A DNA stretch of 64,000 bases from Adiantum capillus-veneris (GCA_014529385.2 CM043942.1:2458501-2522500), one strand, 5' to 3'. Numbered from the stretch's first letter, positions 12,786-26,329 are shown. Translations and numbers: made by a program. The notes: generated by a model from the letters alone, not told the origin.

Positions 12786-12794
12786 TGCTTCTTA

Positions 12795-13934
<1,140 letters not shown>

Positions 13935-14146
13935 ATAGGAGTTTCACTAGTTGCTTGCTCGAGGTCGAGGATTAACATAGAAGCGTGTCAAGCAGCCAAG
14001 GGTGGTCGCTATTTGATCACCCTTTGCACAATAATAATCCCTCCTATGATTGGGGGATGTACAAAGTTGGCAACCAATCCAGCGAACCAAACGTTGCCAA
14101 CTTGCCACATGTGAGCTGGCTCTTAACTCAAACAATAATTCAAGAG
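13935..14146. other. Spacer, nothing recognised
   Basis: Upstream flank of the Harbinger remnant. No gene or terminal repeat found. Confidence 0.4.
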
Positions 14147-14256
14147 GTCGGTATCTAGTTGGAGACTTTGGAGTAAAGACTCTTCAAAGGAGTAGTGGAG
14201 TCGGTGTCTAGTTGGAGACCTTGGAGTGAAAGACTCTTCAAAGGAGTAGTGGAGCC
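14147..14256. repeat. Tandem duplication of a ~53-bp unit
   Basis: The word gtcggtrtctagttggagayyttggagt...agactcttcaaaggagtagtggag occurs twice back to back, from 14147 and from 14200. On the minus strand it lies at the end of an unrecognised 133-residue reading (14556-14155). Confidence 0.85.
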
Positions 14257-15033
14257 CACCCGTGAATGAATGTTCATTGAGCAACAAACGATGGGCAAAC
14301 GATGGACTGAGGAGCTCTCCTCAACTAATAAAAGCTCTGCGTGCTGTTTACCTGCGTGAATATGTGAGCGAAGGTCATCGTAGGGGAAAATGGTGGCCTC
14401 ATTAGACTGCTTCCCAAACACATTGCGAGGCCAGAAAACGTTGCCAGAGGAAGATATGCAGAAAACATGATGGCTACGTATATCATTTTTCAATGAATAG
14501 AAATGAGTGCCCAACAAAATTGCAGAGCAATTTTTCTGCAAATCACCTGTGGCCAAGTAGGAAACACTTCAGCCTATAAGGGGAGGAGATAGAGCCTTTT
14601 CAAATGCTAGCTAGCAAGTGGCTCACAGGCTGGAAGTACGGCCAGATGTCCAGCAAAGAAGCGATCGAGGAGTCCAAATGCGAAAGTGTCACACATCATT
14701 GACAAAGAAGGTACACAAAATTTCTGCAAGCAATTGATCTGCACAAATAATGAATTTTGTCAGGTTTAGAATCCCATAGAATTTCTAGTATGCATTCTTA
14801 ATTAGCAAAGATAACTATATACCCTCAAAGAAATAGGTGCACAAAGGGGGTGAACATTGTGAAAGAAACATATACTCTTACTATTTTAAAAACTGAAATG
14901 GTCATACCATTGCTTGGAGTTTCTATTGTAGTGTTCAGAAGAAGAAAGTAATGCTTTGTAAAGTGGGTGAAAATTGGAGAAAAAGGGAATTATTTTCTAC
15001 ATGAGAGGTCTATCAAAGTTGACAAGGGACAAG

Positions 15034-15083
<50 letters not shown>

Positions 15084-16129
15084 TGTCCGAACCAACCAAC
15101 CTTGGCAATGAATTGATGAAATACAATGGGGGCCTAGGGTGCTTATATACTAGCCTTGGGGGCCATAAGTACCTTCCTAAGGAAATTTCTCTACTCAAGA
15201 TTTGACAAATAAGTAAAATAAATATCTAAAGCCAAAATAAACAATTGGAATCACATTGGACTATTCACTGGAGATGCTATAAACTTTAACACCCTCTTTG
15301 CAGCTCATAGTGGACATAAATAGTGAAAGCAAGTTGATAAAGAAGCTACCATGGACACTCCAGCGACAACTGTCATGCTGGACACCCTTGGATTTGCTGT
15401 TATCAACGTGTCACCTTAGAAGAATGCCATCTTGAGCACCGGTTGCCTCATAGAAAATTGAATTGTAGACCACACTACGTCCAAGAATCCCCATTGTGAA
15501 CTATGAACATATCACGTCCAAACTTTTCTAGATAATAAACTTTGAAACACATCCTGTCCATAATCTAGCCAACAACAATGGATTGGTGCACTCATCCACA
15601 GTGTTTTAGATACGTTGCATTGGTTCCTTGCTAGATGCATGTGGATTGAACTCTGGCCCACGAGTTAAAACACCAATAACTTGAATTTAGGTCGGTAGGG
15701 AGCACTGTTTGCCCCTCTTTGCCACTCACAAGCCTTTCCTTGGTTGGCGGCAACAGCATCCATTTGACTAGAAGGTTGGAATCCTTGCCAGTGTAGCCTC
15801 TACCACACCAACAGACTGTCAAAGGTGGTAATGGTAGATGCAACGAAGACAGCCTGGCTCGTGATTTGGTGAGCATCTCGATTCTGATCTAGAACACCTG
15901 CAATGCCAAACATATGACAAGGCACACCTGTGGAGAAGAGAGATCATTGAGGTAGAAAGAGTCAGGACCATAGTTACAGGCAATGGCCATTTCCAGGTCT
16001 CCATTCCTCATTTCCATCCCAATTTCCTGTTCCGTGTTTCAGACGTGAGTCTCCGAAACAGGGAATGGGATTTCATGCACGTTGCCTTCCCCGTTCCGGG
16101 TAACTATGGACAGGACATTTGAGAATGAG
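14257..16129. other. Intergenic DNA with (AG)n at 15036-15080
   Basis: No gene recognised. A (AG)n tract of about 45 bp lies at 15036-15080. The last bases, atgag at 16125-16129, are the likely target duplication of element A. Confidence 0.5.
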
Positions 16130-17289
16130 TGTCACGTGACACATCCCAACCCTATGTGTCCGTGGACAAGCTACACCACAGCTGGGTTCAATCAGTCCGA
16201 TCAAGTTAGATTAGTAGTGATCTGACACTTTTGTGAGTCTATTCGTAGACCGTGCATGCCCAGTCACTTAGCATAGATGCATATCCTCCGGTTGCACACA
16301 ACATGATCATCGGAATTCTCATCAGAATCCATTAGCATCAGTTAGGGGAATTTTCCAGTGCATTTAGCCTATTTTCCTATTTTTGGTTATTTTCACTTAT
16401 TATTTTTAAGTGACTTTCCAACAAAAGTAGGTAGGGCAATTTTGCTAAGTTAATATATAAGCAAACCCAAGTTAGCACTTTCTGGCAGAAGAGGCAGCAG
16501 GAGCTTTCCGCTCAACAGGCAACTTCTCAGCAGTACCTCCCCCCTCTCATGACCCTCTAGCGTTTTTCATCTCCCCCTCATCTCTGGCGTTTCCTACAAC
16601 AGCAGGCCTTCGCCACCATCGATCACCAGCACTATAGCGGTTGCAGATTCTTGCCATCGCCAACATATTCCTTAGGATTACCATCAGCGTTTTTGCCATC
16701 ACTAACGCCAGCAGACTTCAGCCCCTTTCCAGCGTTTTTCAGCCCAAACACTAACGCCAGGGAATCTGGAATTCAGCCTTGCAGAAAACGCAGGTTTTCA
16801 GCCTGTGACTCAGTAGCAGAACCATCCCAAGTTGGTTGCAGATGTTCCCCCATTTTCAGCCATAAAAAACGCAGCCAAAACAGTCATTTTCAGCCATCGA
16901 AACAGTCCCCGAATTCAGCGATTAGAAGCCTACAGATTTCAGCCGTTGAGTCGTCGTCATCATCACCGTCGTCGTCATCGGCATAGTCCCATTGCATCAG
17001 TCCATTGCATACGCATTGTACACCTTTGTGCAATCAAAGAATAGACGACTCTCGTTGACGAGAGTGGGGCCTTCGGAGGAGGGTTTTACATCCTCTTGGT
17101 GTCGTATCTCTTCTCTCTCCTTCTCTCAGTCTCATTCACTTGCACGCACAATATCCACTCACTTTGTTCGTGACCACAGCACTCTACAAGACGGAAAGTT
17201 CTCTCTTTCCCTAAGAACTAAAAGGAACCTTGAGCAATAAAGATCACTAATCTTGAGAAAATACAACATTCATTCCGCTGCACCTTACA
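16130..17289 (+). repeat. 5' LTR of element A (1160 bp)
   Basis: Begins TGTCACGTGACAC and ends CTGCACCTTACA. It is packed with short words CAGCGTTTTTCAGCC, AACGCCAG and TTTTCAGCC, and carries a run of GTCGTC/CATCAT near 16950. The ORFs inside it are not genes. Confidence 0.9.
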
Positions 17290-17290
17290 T

Positions 17291-17302
17291 TGGTATCAGA
17301 GC
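17291..17302 (+). other. Primer-binding site of element A
   Basis: TGGTATCAGAGC lies one base after the LTR end and is complementary to initiator-Met tRNA. Confidence 0.9.
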
Positions 17303-17687
17303 TTGGGAAGTGTTCTGCATTACTCAAGGAAAGAACCACAAGAACCACAAGAATTTTTTTACTTGTTGCGATCGCACGATTCCTAGTTTACTTGGGCGTG
17401 GCGATTCCTAATCGTGTTTTGTTGAAGAGTGACAGGAATCCCAAGAAAGAAGGGCTTGTCCAGCCTCCCCTTGTGTCTCTTGTCACTCATTGAGAGCAGA
17501 CCGTACACTTAGCGGCCGGCCAATCGACGTAAAGCGAAAGAAAACCTCAAGAACCCCAAGAACCAAAGACCCTCAAGACTCACGAACCTCAAGAACCTCA
17601 AGAACCCTAGATTCTCACGAATCAAGGACCTCAAGACCCTCAAGAACCCAAGTTCCTCGCGAACTTCAGAACCCAAGATTATAGTGC

Positions 17688-19029
17688 ATGGTCGTCACCG
17701 GAAGCGGAATGGATACTTCGCATACAGGTGATGAGCATGAGAGAGGCGGCGAAGATTTTTCCCCACCAGGAGACTTTTTCGACCCTCCCTCTTCGCCATC
17801 TACGCCACGAGTTGCACTCACTCCTATGGAGATGATGGTCAAGTCGATGTTGGACGTGATGGCACAACAACAAGAAACGAATCGAGTTGCATTGGCACAA
17901 CTCGCAAGCAAAGCAGAAGCACAAGAAGCCAAGGACTGTGAGCGCGATGAAAGAAACGCCACACTTGCCGCAAAACAAGAAGAAAATCGACTTTCTGAGG
18001 AACGTGAGCGCATTGCTCTTGCCGCAAAACAAGAAGAACATCGACTTGCTTTCGAACGCGAGCGCGATGAACGAGAGGCTCAAAGGGAGATTTGTCATCA
18101 AGAATTTATTTCCCACATCCTAGCTTCGAAGACCGAACCACCCAAAGATCGTGGGAGTTCGTCAAGTGGCGCAAGCCACGATGCTGATTCCAACCATCCA
18201 GTCACAGAAAAGTTGACTTTCAGTAAGTATAACGGAAAGATGGATGCTACAATTATTCATTCTTAGTTGCATCAATTTAATGCTTATTTTGCGACAACTA
18301 AGAAGACAAGCAATAGCAAAGTTTTGACGGTAGCTATGTACCTTACCGGTGATGCCATTAATTGGTACCACGCATGGCAAGAGGCACAGCTAGCCGCGCA
18401 CCTAGAGGCATCCGACGATTTCACGCCCCTCTTTTAGTTGGCCTGATTTCCAAGACAAGCTCAAGGCGCGGTTTATGCCACCTCAGTACCTCGCACGATT
18501 GAAGGACGATTGGAGCGCTCTCAAGAAAAATGGTATGCCGGTCATGTCTTTTTCTAATCGTGTTTTGCACCTAGGTACCCAACTTCGCATGTCGGATGAT
18601 GAACGCAAAGAGGCATTTCTTTACAGATTGGACGAGTATATCAAGTACGATGTCGAGGTATTCGATCCAATCGATCTCAACAAGGCGGTAGCGATTGCTC
18701 TCGCACAGGAGATGAAGCACAAGGGAAAGCCTAAGGAGAACAAGACGTCCACAAGTACCTTGCAGACTCCTCAGAACGGTAAGAACGGTAAAAATGATAA
18801 CTCTTCTAAGAAATCTACCATCAGTATCTCATCAAAGAATTCTTCCAATGAATCTAAGGGTAATGCTAACACAACTGCTAAACCTAAGCTTACTCCAGAT
18901 GAAAAGGTAGCACAAGGAATTGTAGGAGGTTACATCACTTCGGAAGAACAAAGCACTTATTCTAAGGAAGGTCGTTGTTTTCATTGTCACATTAAGGGTC
19001 ACATAAAAGTTAAAACGAACATGTCCTAA
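17688..19029 (+). pseudogene. gag: gag of element A, with nonsense and frameshift breaks
   Basis: Starts MVVTGSGMDTSHTGDEHERG at 17688. Residues ~60-145 form a highly charged Glu/Arg/Lys-rich stretch with coiled-coil character (repeats of ERERDE and KQEE). A gag capsid-like part follows (VTEKLTFSKYNGKMDA, LHQFNAYFATTK, GDAINWYHAWQEA). The Trp codon present in element B at this place is TAG here (18264-18266), and a frameshift near 18440 moves the frame to 18475-19029. The C-terminus holds a short Cys/His segment, CFHCHIKGHIK, a degenerate zinc knuckle interrupted before its last Cys. Confidence 0.75.
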
Positions 19030-19084
19030 GCTTGAATCGAATGAATCTAAAGAACCCACAACACCCACTACATCTGTCAATGCA

Positions 19085-19480
19085 ATGAATGATAACACGA
19101 TTGTGCCCACAGTTTCTCAGGACCCTCCCATTGATGATTCTTTCATTAAATGTTATGGTCGTACCCCGGGGCACCGTTTTGTCATATTGTTTGACCCAGG
19201 TAGTATGCATGATGTGATCAGCCCCTCTCTTGTTGAGAGAGCCCGCCTCGAAGTTAGTCCGAGATCTCCTATCGAGGTCTCTGGCTTTCGTCCTGGTATG
19301 GACGCTCTCATCACCGAGGAATGCCTTGATGTGTTGTTTGCAATTTAACAGACTGCCTTCTCTAGAAGATTTGTTGTTTCTCCTCTCTCAGGATGTGATA
19401 TGATTTTAGGCATTCGATGGTTTCGTGATAATGACGCTCTCATGAATTTAAGGCTAACACTATAACTATCAATGTCCCTA
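19085..19480 (+). pseudogene. Retropepsin-like aspartyl protease of element A
   Basis: The ORF 19085-19348 contains HRFVILFDPGSMHDVISPSL, the active-site region of a retropepsin with Asp-Pro-Gly in place of the usual Asp-Ser/Thr-Gly. The reading stops at 19348. The next codons read SPLSGCDMILGIRWFRDND, matching the distal DxILGxxWL segment of these proteases. The same stop is present in element B, so it is ancestral to both copies. Confidence 0.65.
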
Positions 19481-19530
19481 TTGTCATTCATGGAGAGGAC
19501 ATTGCTCCTTCTCCATCTCTGATTGCTAAT

Positions 19531-19948
19531 ATGCAGGACAAGGTTGACAGGATTCGAGATAAGGAGACTCTCTCAGTCTCTTTTTCTCCACAGCATGACA
19601 CACAGGATTTGCATGAGGATTTGAATGATAATGATTTGCATGATGATTTGGATGAAAAAGACAAGCATGATAAATTGCATGAAGATGTGATTGTTCACAA
19701 GGATGATGTGTTAGTGGATGCTTTTTCTAGCGAAGCTAACCTCGTTGTAGATTCGATCAATCCCCAAGAATCGATCTTGGCTTTCGAGTCGAGGTCCACG
19801 GATCCCCCACAAGAAGATTCGATAGATCCCGAAGAAGCGATCTTGGCTATCGAGCCTTGGTCCAAAGAACCCTCACAGGAAGTATTATGTGTTCCCATGA
19901 TTGATACGCACGCATTGTTCGAGTGTTTCATTTGTGACGGTTTCCTGT
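19531..19948 (+). pseudogene. Acidic spacer ORF of element A (5' part)
   Basis: An acidic stretch rich in Asp/His/Leu repeats (DLHEDLNDNDLHDDLDEKDK) is followed by two related motifs, EANLVVDSINPQESILAFES and PPQEDSIDPEEAILAIEPWS. The reading is cut by the insertion of element B at 19948 and resumes at 25649. The family is not recognised. It sits where reverse transcriptase would be expected. Confidence 0.55.
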
Positions 19949-21191
19949 TGTCACGTGACACATCCCAACCCTATGTGTCCGTGGACAAGCTACACCACAG
20001 CTGGGTTCAATCAGTCCGATCAAGTTAGATTAGTAGTGATCTGACACTTTTGTGAGTCTATTCGTAGACCGTGCATGCCCAGTCACTTAGCATAGATGCA
20101 TATCCTCCGGTTGCACACAACATGATCATCGGAATTCCCATCAGAATCCATTAGCATCAGTTAGGAGAATTTTCCAATGCATTTAGCCTATTTTCCTATT
20201 TATTGGGATTCACTTATTATTTTTAAGTGACTTTCCTACAAAAGTAGGTAGGGCAATTTTGCTAAGATAATATATAAGCAAACCAAAGTTCACACTTTCT
20301 GGCAGAAGAGGCAGCAGGAGCTTCCCGCTCAACAGGCAACTTCTCAGCAGAACCCTCTCCATTCCCTTGGCGAGGCTATTCCCTCAAGACCAGTGTTTTC
20401 ATCCTAGACGACCTCTCCCTCCCCGGCGTTTCCAAGAACTGCCATTGCCCAACTCACTGGCTGCCTAGCGTTTTCATCCCATGCAACTATCGCCAGCAAC
20501 CACGAGGAGCTAGCGTTTTTGCCTTGATCAGATCAGCGTTTTTTGCAAGCACTAACGCCAGAGGAAAACTCAACCAATGCAACGTTTTCATCAAGCCATT
20601 TGCAGGAGGTCATCATAGCTGGGTAAGGGTTTCTTAAGCACTTGAAAACCTGCAATTTTCAGCCAGAACCCCTCTGCTGTCCCAGCGTTTTTCAGCAAGG
20701 AATCTCGCCCCAAAAACGCAGCCAAAAAGCAGAGGACAGCAGCGTTTTTCATCACCTATTCGACCCCGACCAAAACAGTCATTTTCAGCCACTAACACAG
20801 TGAGAAAACAGCCATTTTCAGCCACCAAGAAGATCCCAGATTTCAGCCTAAGTCGCCGCCGTCATCATCGTTCGTCGTCATCGGCATAGTCCCATTGCAT
20901 CAGTCCATTGCATTTGCATTGTACGCATTTGTGCAATCAAGTAGACCACTCTCGCCGACGAGAGTGGGGCCTTCGGAGGAGGGTTTTACAACCTCTCGGT
21001 GTCGTATCTCTTCTCTCTCCTTCTCTCAGTCTCATTCACTTGCACGCACAATACCCACTCAATTTGTTCGTGATCATAGCACTCTCCACAAGACGGAAAG
21101 CTCTCTCTTTTCCTAAGAACTAAAAGGAACCTTGAGCAATAAAGATCACTAATCTTGAGAAAATACAACATTCATTCCGCTGCACCTAACA
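19949..21191 (+). repeat. 5' LTR of element B (1243 bp)
   Basis: TGTCACGTGACAC...CTGCACCTAACA. It contains many CAGCGTTTT and AACGCCAG words, and a GTCGCCGCCGTCATC tract near 20850. Confidence 0.9.
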
Positions 21192-21192
21192 T

Positions 21193-21204
21193 TGGTATCA
21201 GAGC
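21193..21204 (+). other. Primer-binding site of element B
   Basis: TGGTATCAGAGC lies one base after the LTR end. Confidence 0.9.
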
Positions 21205-21624
21205 TTTGGAAGTGTTCTGCATTACTCAAGGAAAGAAGGTGATTCCTAATCGTGTTTTGTTGAAGAGTGACAGGAATCCCAAGAAAGAAGGGCTTGTCCA
21301 GCCTTCCCTTGTGTCTCTTTTCACTCATTGAGAGCGGACCGTGCACTTAGCGGCCGGCCAATCGACGTGAGGTGGGAAAAAGCAACCTTGGTGTGAGCGC
21401 AAGACCGCCAAGGGGTGCGCCCGTAGAAAAGGGTACAACTCGGGTGAAGAGAAGATCCTTCTCCAACGCGATTTGCAAGCGAAAGAAAACCTCAAGAACC
21501 CCAAGAACCTCAAGACTCAAGAACCTCAAGAACCCAGGATTCTCACGAATCAAAGACCTCAAGAACCTCAAGACCCTCAAGAACCCAAGTTCCTCGCGAG
21601 CTTAAGACCCCAAGATCCTAGTGC

Positions 21625-23190
21625 ATGGTCGTCACCCGAAGCGGCATGGATACTTCGTATTCAGGTGATGAGCATGAGAGAGGCGACGAAGGATTCTCCC
21701 CACCAGGAGATTTTTCCAACCCTCTCTCTTCGCCATCTACGCAACGAGTTGTCCTCACTCCTATGGAGATGATGGTCAAGTCGATGTTGGACATGATGGC
21801 ACAACAACAAGAAACGAATCGAGTTGCCTTGGCACAACTCGCAAGCAAAGCAGATGAACAAGTAGCAAAGGACCGTGCACAAGAAGCCAAGGACCGCGAG
21901 CGCGATGAACGAAACGACAAACTGGTTGCACAACAAGAAGAGAATCGACTTGCTCAGGAACGTGAGCGCATTGCGCTTACCGCAAAACAAGAAGAATAGT
22001 GACTTGCTCTCGAACGCGAGCGCGCTGAACAAAAAGAACACAAAGCAGAAAAGGAGGCCGAGCGTGAAGCTCAAAGGGAGCTTCGCAATCAAGAATTTAT
22101 AGCCCAAATCCTAGCCTCGAAGACCGAACCACCCAAAGATCGTGGAAGTTCGTCAAGTGGCGCAAGCCACGATGCGGATTCACACAACCCAGTCACAGAG
22201 AAGTTGTCTTTCAGTAAGTATGACGATAAGATGGATTCACACAACCTAGTCACAGAGAAGTTGACTTTCAGTAAGTATGACGGTAAGATGGATGCTACTG
22301 TTATTCATGTTTGGTTGCATCAATTTAATGCTTATTTTGCGACAACTAAGAAAACAGGCAATAGCAAAGTTTTGACGGCAGCTATGTACCTTGCCGGTGA
22401 TGCCATAAATTGGTACCAGGCATGGCAAGAGGCACAGCTAGCCGCGCACCTAGAGGCAGCTGATGATTTCACGTCCCTCTCTTTTAGTTGGGTTGATTTC
22501 AAAGACAAGCTCAAGGCGCGGTTTATGCCACCTCAGTACCTTGCACGACTGAAGGACGATTGGCGAGCTCTCAAGCAAAACGGTATGCCGGTTATGTCTT
22601 TCTCTAATCGGGTTTTGTAGCTCGGCACTCAATTACGCAAATCGGATGCGAAGCGCAAGGAGGCATTTCTTTACGGATTGGATGAGTATATTGGGTATGA
22701 TGTCGAGGTACTCGATCCAATCGATCTCAACAAAGCGGTAGCAATTGCTCTCGCCCACGAGATGAAGCACAACAAAGGAAAGCCTAAGGAGAACAAGACT
22801 TCCACAAGTACCTCGCAGACTTCTCAGAACCTGCAGAACGGTAATAATGATAACTCTTCTAACCAATCTTCCAATAGTCTCTCCTCAAAGAATTCTTCCA
22901 ATGAATCTAAGGGTAAGGCTAACACAATTGCTAAACCTAAGCTTACTCCATATGAAAAAGTAGCACAAGGAATTGTAGGAGGATACATCACTTTGGAAGA
23001 ACAAAGCACGTATTCTAAAGAAGGTCGTCGTTTTCATTGTCACATTAAGAGTCACATAAAACGAACATGTCCTAAACTTGAATCGAATGAATCTAAAGAA
23101 CCCACAATACCCACTACATCTGTCAATGCAATGAATGATAACACGATAGTGCCCAAAGCTTCTCAGGACCCTCCCATTGATGATTCTCTC
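21625..23190 (+). pseudogene. gag: gag of element B, with nonsense breaks
   Basis: Starts MVVTRSGMDTSYSGDEHERG. It has the same layout as the gag of element A: a charged coiled-coil-like stretch, capsid-like region (VTEKLTFSKYDGKMDATVIH, FNAYFATTKK, GDAINWYQAWQEAQ), then a Cys/His knuckle FHCHIKSHIKRTC whose first Cys is replaced by Arg. It is longer than in A by ~15 residues of charged repeat, and a short segment around VTEKL is duplicated (22192-22263). Stops occur at 21997 and 22618, the latter a His-to-stop change relative to A. It is inactive as read. Confidence 0.75.
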
Positions 23191-23530
23191 ATTAAATGTT
23201 ATGGTCGTACGTCGGGGCACCGTTTTGTCATATTGTTTGACCCAGGTAGTATGCATGATGTGATCAGCCCCTCTCTTGTTGAGAGAGCCCGCCTCGAAGT
23301 TAGTCCGAGATCTCCTATCGAGGTCTCTGGCTTTCGTCCTGGTATGGACGCTCTCATCACCGAGGAATGCCTTGATGTGTTGTTTGCAATTTAACAGACT
23401 GCCTTCACTAGAAGATTTGTTGTTTCTCCTCTCTCAGGATGTGATATGATTTTAGGCATGAAATGGTTTCGTGAAATAAACCCTCTCGTTGATTGGGAGG
23501 TTAGCACTTTAACTATCAATGCCAAAAGTG
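23191..23530 (+). pseudogene. Retropepsin-like protease of element B
   Basis: HRFVILFDPGSMHDVISPSL (active-site region with DPG) is followed by a stop at 23394 and then CDMILGMKWFREINPLVDW, the distal ILG block. It is nearly identical to element A, including the shared stop TTTGCAATTTAA. Either the shared stop is read through or spliced, or this lineage spread with a broken protease supplied in trans. Confidence 0.65.
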
Positions 23531-23589
23531 ATTCTCCTACTGTCTTTCATGGAGAGGACATTGTTCCTTCTCCACCTCTCATTGCTAAT

Positions 23590-24447
23590 ATGCAGGACAA
23601 GGTTGAACGGATTCGAGATAAGGAGACTCTCTCAGTCTCTTTTTCTCCACAGCATGACACATAGGAATTGCATGATTATGAGAAGCATGATGATTTGATG
23701 GATAATGATTTGCATGATGATTAGGATGAAAAAGACAAGCATGATGAATTGCATGAAGATGATATGATTGTTCACAAGGATGGTGTCTTAGTGGATGCTT
23801 TTTCTAGCGAAGCTAACCTCGTTGTAGATTCGATCAATCACCAAGAATCGATCTTGGCTTCCGAGTCGAGGTCCACAGATCCCCCACCAGAAGATTCGAT
23901 AGATTCCAAAGAACCGATCTTGGCTCTTGAGCCTTGGTCCAAAGAACCATCACAGGAAGTATTATGTGTTCGCATGATTGATACGCACACATTGTTCGAA
24001 TGTTTCATTCGTGATTGTTTCCTGTATTTTAGTCAGCATCGTTATGTGATCCCTTTTCCTATGCATGACATATTGTATGTTGAGCACGTTTCTCTCATTG
24101 ATGAGCACGAATGTATGCGGATTGTGCATGAAAAGTTGAAAAGTTTGTATGTCAGGAAGTCACATTCCATGTCTCTTCCTTGGCATGACACAGTTTCTGA
24201 ACGAGCACATGATTGTATGAACACCAAGCATGGGCATTTCCATGGTGATTTGCCACAGTTGATTGATTTCGATCAATCAGACAAGATTCGACCTCATTGT
24301 TTGCATGTGTTTGATGAACGGGTTGTCAGTCCGTCTCTATGTTCATCTACATTGCGAAGAGTCCCTTCCAGGATTCCGGATGCTGTTGGCGATCTCCCTC
24401 GACGCCATATAGTTCGGTACCAGTACCTCACTTTGAAAAGGAGGGGA
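23590..24447 (+). pseudogene. Spacer ORF of element B between protease and PPT
   Basis: An acidic, His/Asp-rich segment has stops at 23662 and 23722. The frame from 23749 then runs open: EANLVVDSINHQESILASES, ALEPWSKEPSQEVLCVRMID, HRYVIPFPMHDILYVEHVSL, LKSLYVRKSHSMSLPWHDT, and FHGDLPQLIDFDQSDKIRPH. Element A carries the same ORF, so it is a family feature and not random sequence. I do not recognise a fold. The final residues join the remnant of the chromodomain end (RYQYLTL). It replaces the reverse transcriptase-integrase segment. Confidence 0.55.
24436..24447 (+). other. Polypurine tract of element B
   Basis: AAAAGGAGGGGA lies immediately before the 3' LTR. The same tract precedes the 3' LTR of element A at 26330-26341. 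Confidence 0.85.
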
Positions 24448-25648
24448 TGTCACGTGACACATCCCAACCCTATGTGTCCGTGGACAAGCTACACCACAGC
24501 AGGGTTCAGTCAGTCCGATCAAGTTAGATTAGCAGTGATCTGGCACTTTTGTGAGTCTATTCGTAGACCGTGCATGCCCAGTCACTTAGCATAAATGCAT
24601 ATCCTCCGGTTGCACACAGCATGATCATCGGAATTCCCATCAGAATCCATTAGCATCAGTTTAGGGGAATTTTTCAGTGCATTTAGCCTATTTTCCTATT
24701 TATTGGGATTTTCACTTATTATTTTTAAGTGACTTTCCTACAAAAGTAGGTAGGGCAATTTTGCTAAGATAATATATAAGCAAACCAAAGTTCACACTTT
24801 CTGGCAGAAGAGGCAGTAGGAGCTTCCCGCTCAACAGGCAACTTCTCAGTAGAACCCTCTCCATTCCCTTGGCGAGGCTATTCCCTCAAGACCAGCGTTT
24901 TCATCCTAGACGACCTCTCCCTCCCCGGCGTTTCCAAGAACTGCCATCGCCCAACTCACTGGCTGCCTAGCGTTTTTGCCTTGATCAGATCAGCGTTTTT
25001 TGCAAGCACTAACGCCAGAGGAAAACTCAGCCAATGCAGCGTTTTCATCAAGCCATTTGCAGCAGGTCATCATAGCCGGGTAAGGGTTTCTTAAGCACTT
25101 GAAAACCTGCAATTTTCAGCCAGAACCCCTCTGCTGTCCCAGCGTTTTTCAGCAAGGAATCTCGCCCCAAAAAACGCAGCCAAAAAGCAGAGGACAGCAA
25201 CGTTTTTCATCACCTATTCGACCCCGACCAAAACAGTCATTTTCAGCCACTAACACAGCGAGAAAACAGCCATTTTCAGCCACCAAGAAGATCCCAGATT
25301 TCAGCCTAAGTCGCCGCCGTCATCATCGTCGTCGTCATTGGCATAGTCCCATTGCATCAGTCCATTGCATTTGCATTGTATGCATTTGTGCAATCAAGTA
25401 GACCACTCTCGCCGACGAGAGTGGGGCCTTCGGAGGAGGGTTTTACAACCTCTCAGTGTCGTATCTCTTCTCTCTTCTTCTCTCAGTCTCATTCACTTGC
25501 ACGCACAATATCCACTCACTTTGTTCGTGATCATAGCACTCTCCACAAGACGGAAAGCTCTCTCTTTTTCTAAGAACTAAAAGGAACCTTGAGCAATAAA
25601 GATCACTAATCTTGAGAAAATACAACATTCATTCCGCTGCACCTAACA
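24448..25648 (+). repeat. 3' LTR of element B (1201 bp)
   Basis: TGTCACGTGACAC...CTGCACCTAACA. It is ~40 bp shorter than its partner, mainly through a deletion around 24970 relative to 20475-20510. Confidence 0.9.
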
Positions 25649-26329
25649 TCTGTATCTTAGTCAGCATCGTTATGTGATCCGTTTTCCTAGGCATGACACA
25701 CTGTATGTTGAGCACGTTTCTCTCATGGATGAGGACAAATGTATGCGGATTGTTCATGAAAAGCTGAAAAGTTTGTATGTCAGGAAGTCGCATTCCATGT
25801 CTCTTCCTTGGCATGACACAGTTTCCAAAAGATCACATGAAAGTATGAGCACCACGCATGGGCATTTCCATTGTGATTTGCCACAGTTGATTGATTTCGA
25901 TCCAACAGAAAAGATTCGAGCGCATTGTTTGCATGTGTTTGATGAATGGGTTGTCACTCCCTCTCTATGTTCATCTACATTGCATACACAATCTTTAGGG
26001 AAGACAAGATTTTTTTCCTTCACTTTACATGGAATGGGTATATTCATGGTTTTGTGTTGGAGATGGTTTCAGGAATTTTCAGCCATGGAGATTCTTGAAG
26101 ACGAAAGACGCAGATCTCTAGACGAAGTTGACGCAAGAAAGGAGATTCAAACGATTTTGTGTCGCTTTCGGCGCGGCCCAAAGAAGCAAGCGTTGCAGAC
26201 CTTTATGAAGTTCAAGTACCGCACGACCCACACATCAGAGTGGGCCGGCGAAGAGTCCCTTCCAGGATTCCGGATGCTGTTGGCGATCTCCCTCGACGCC
26301 ATACAGTTTGGTACCAATACCTCACTTTG
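25649..26329 (+). pseudogene. Element A spacer ORF (3' part) and chromodomain-like tail
   Basis: The reading from 25674 continues the spacer ORF (MIRFPRHDTLYVEHVSLMDE, LPQLIDFDPTEKIRAHCLHV) and runs without a stop into a chromodomain-like C-terminus (IQTILCRFRRGPKKQALQTF, MKFKYRTTHTSEWAGEE), ending GTNTSL at 26330. The last block aligns with the minus-strand tail at 55411-55850, where the integrase GPF module still precedes it. In A the integrase is missing and the spacer ORF is joined directly to the chromodomain. Confidence 0.65.

Larger units (their letters stand above)
19949..25648 (+). mobile_element. Ty3-type LTR element B, inserted in element A
   Basis: LTRs at 19949-21191 and 24448-25648 share variants distinguishing them from the outer pair. 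The insertion separates two halves of element A's spacer ORF. The flanks are cctgt (19944-19948) and tctgt (25649-25653), a 5-bp target duplication with one change, and element B itself shows the uninterrupted form at the homologous place (24016-24036). Gene order is gag, protease, spacer ORF, purine tract. It also lacks reverse transcriptase and integrase. Confidence 0.9.

Noticed and set aside
16651-17240. Open readings in the LTRs of elements A and B (e.g. from 16651, 26863, 25099, 20895)
   Set aside because: They lie wholly in LTRs, differ between LTR copies by frameshifts, and show no domain; they only reflect CAGCGTTTT-type words.
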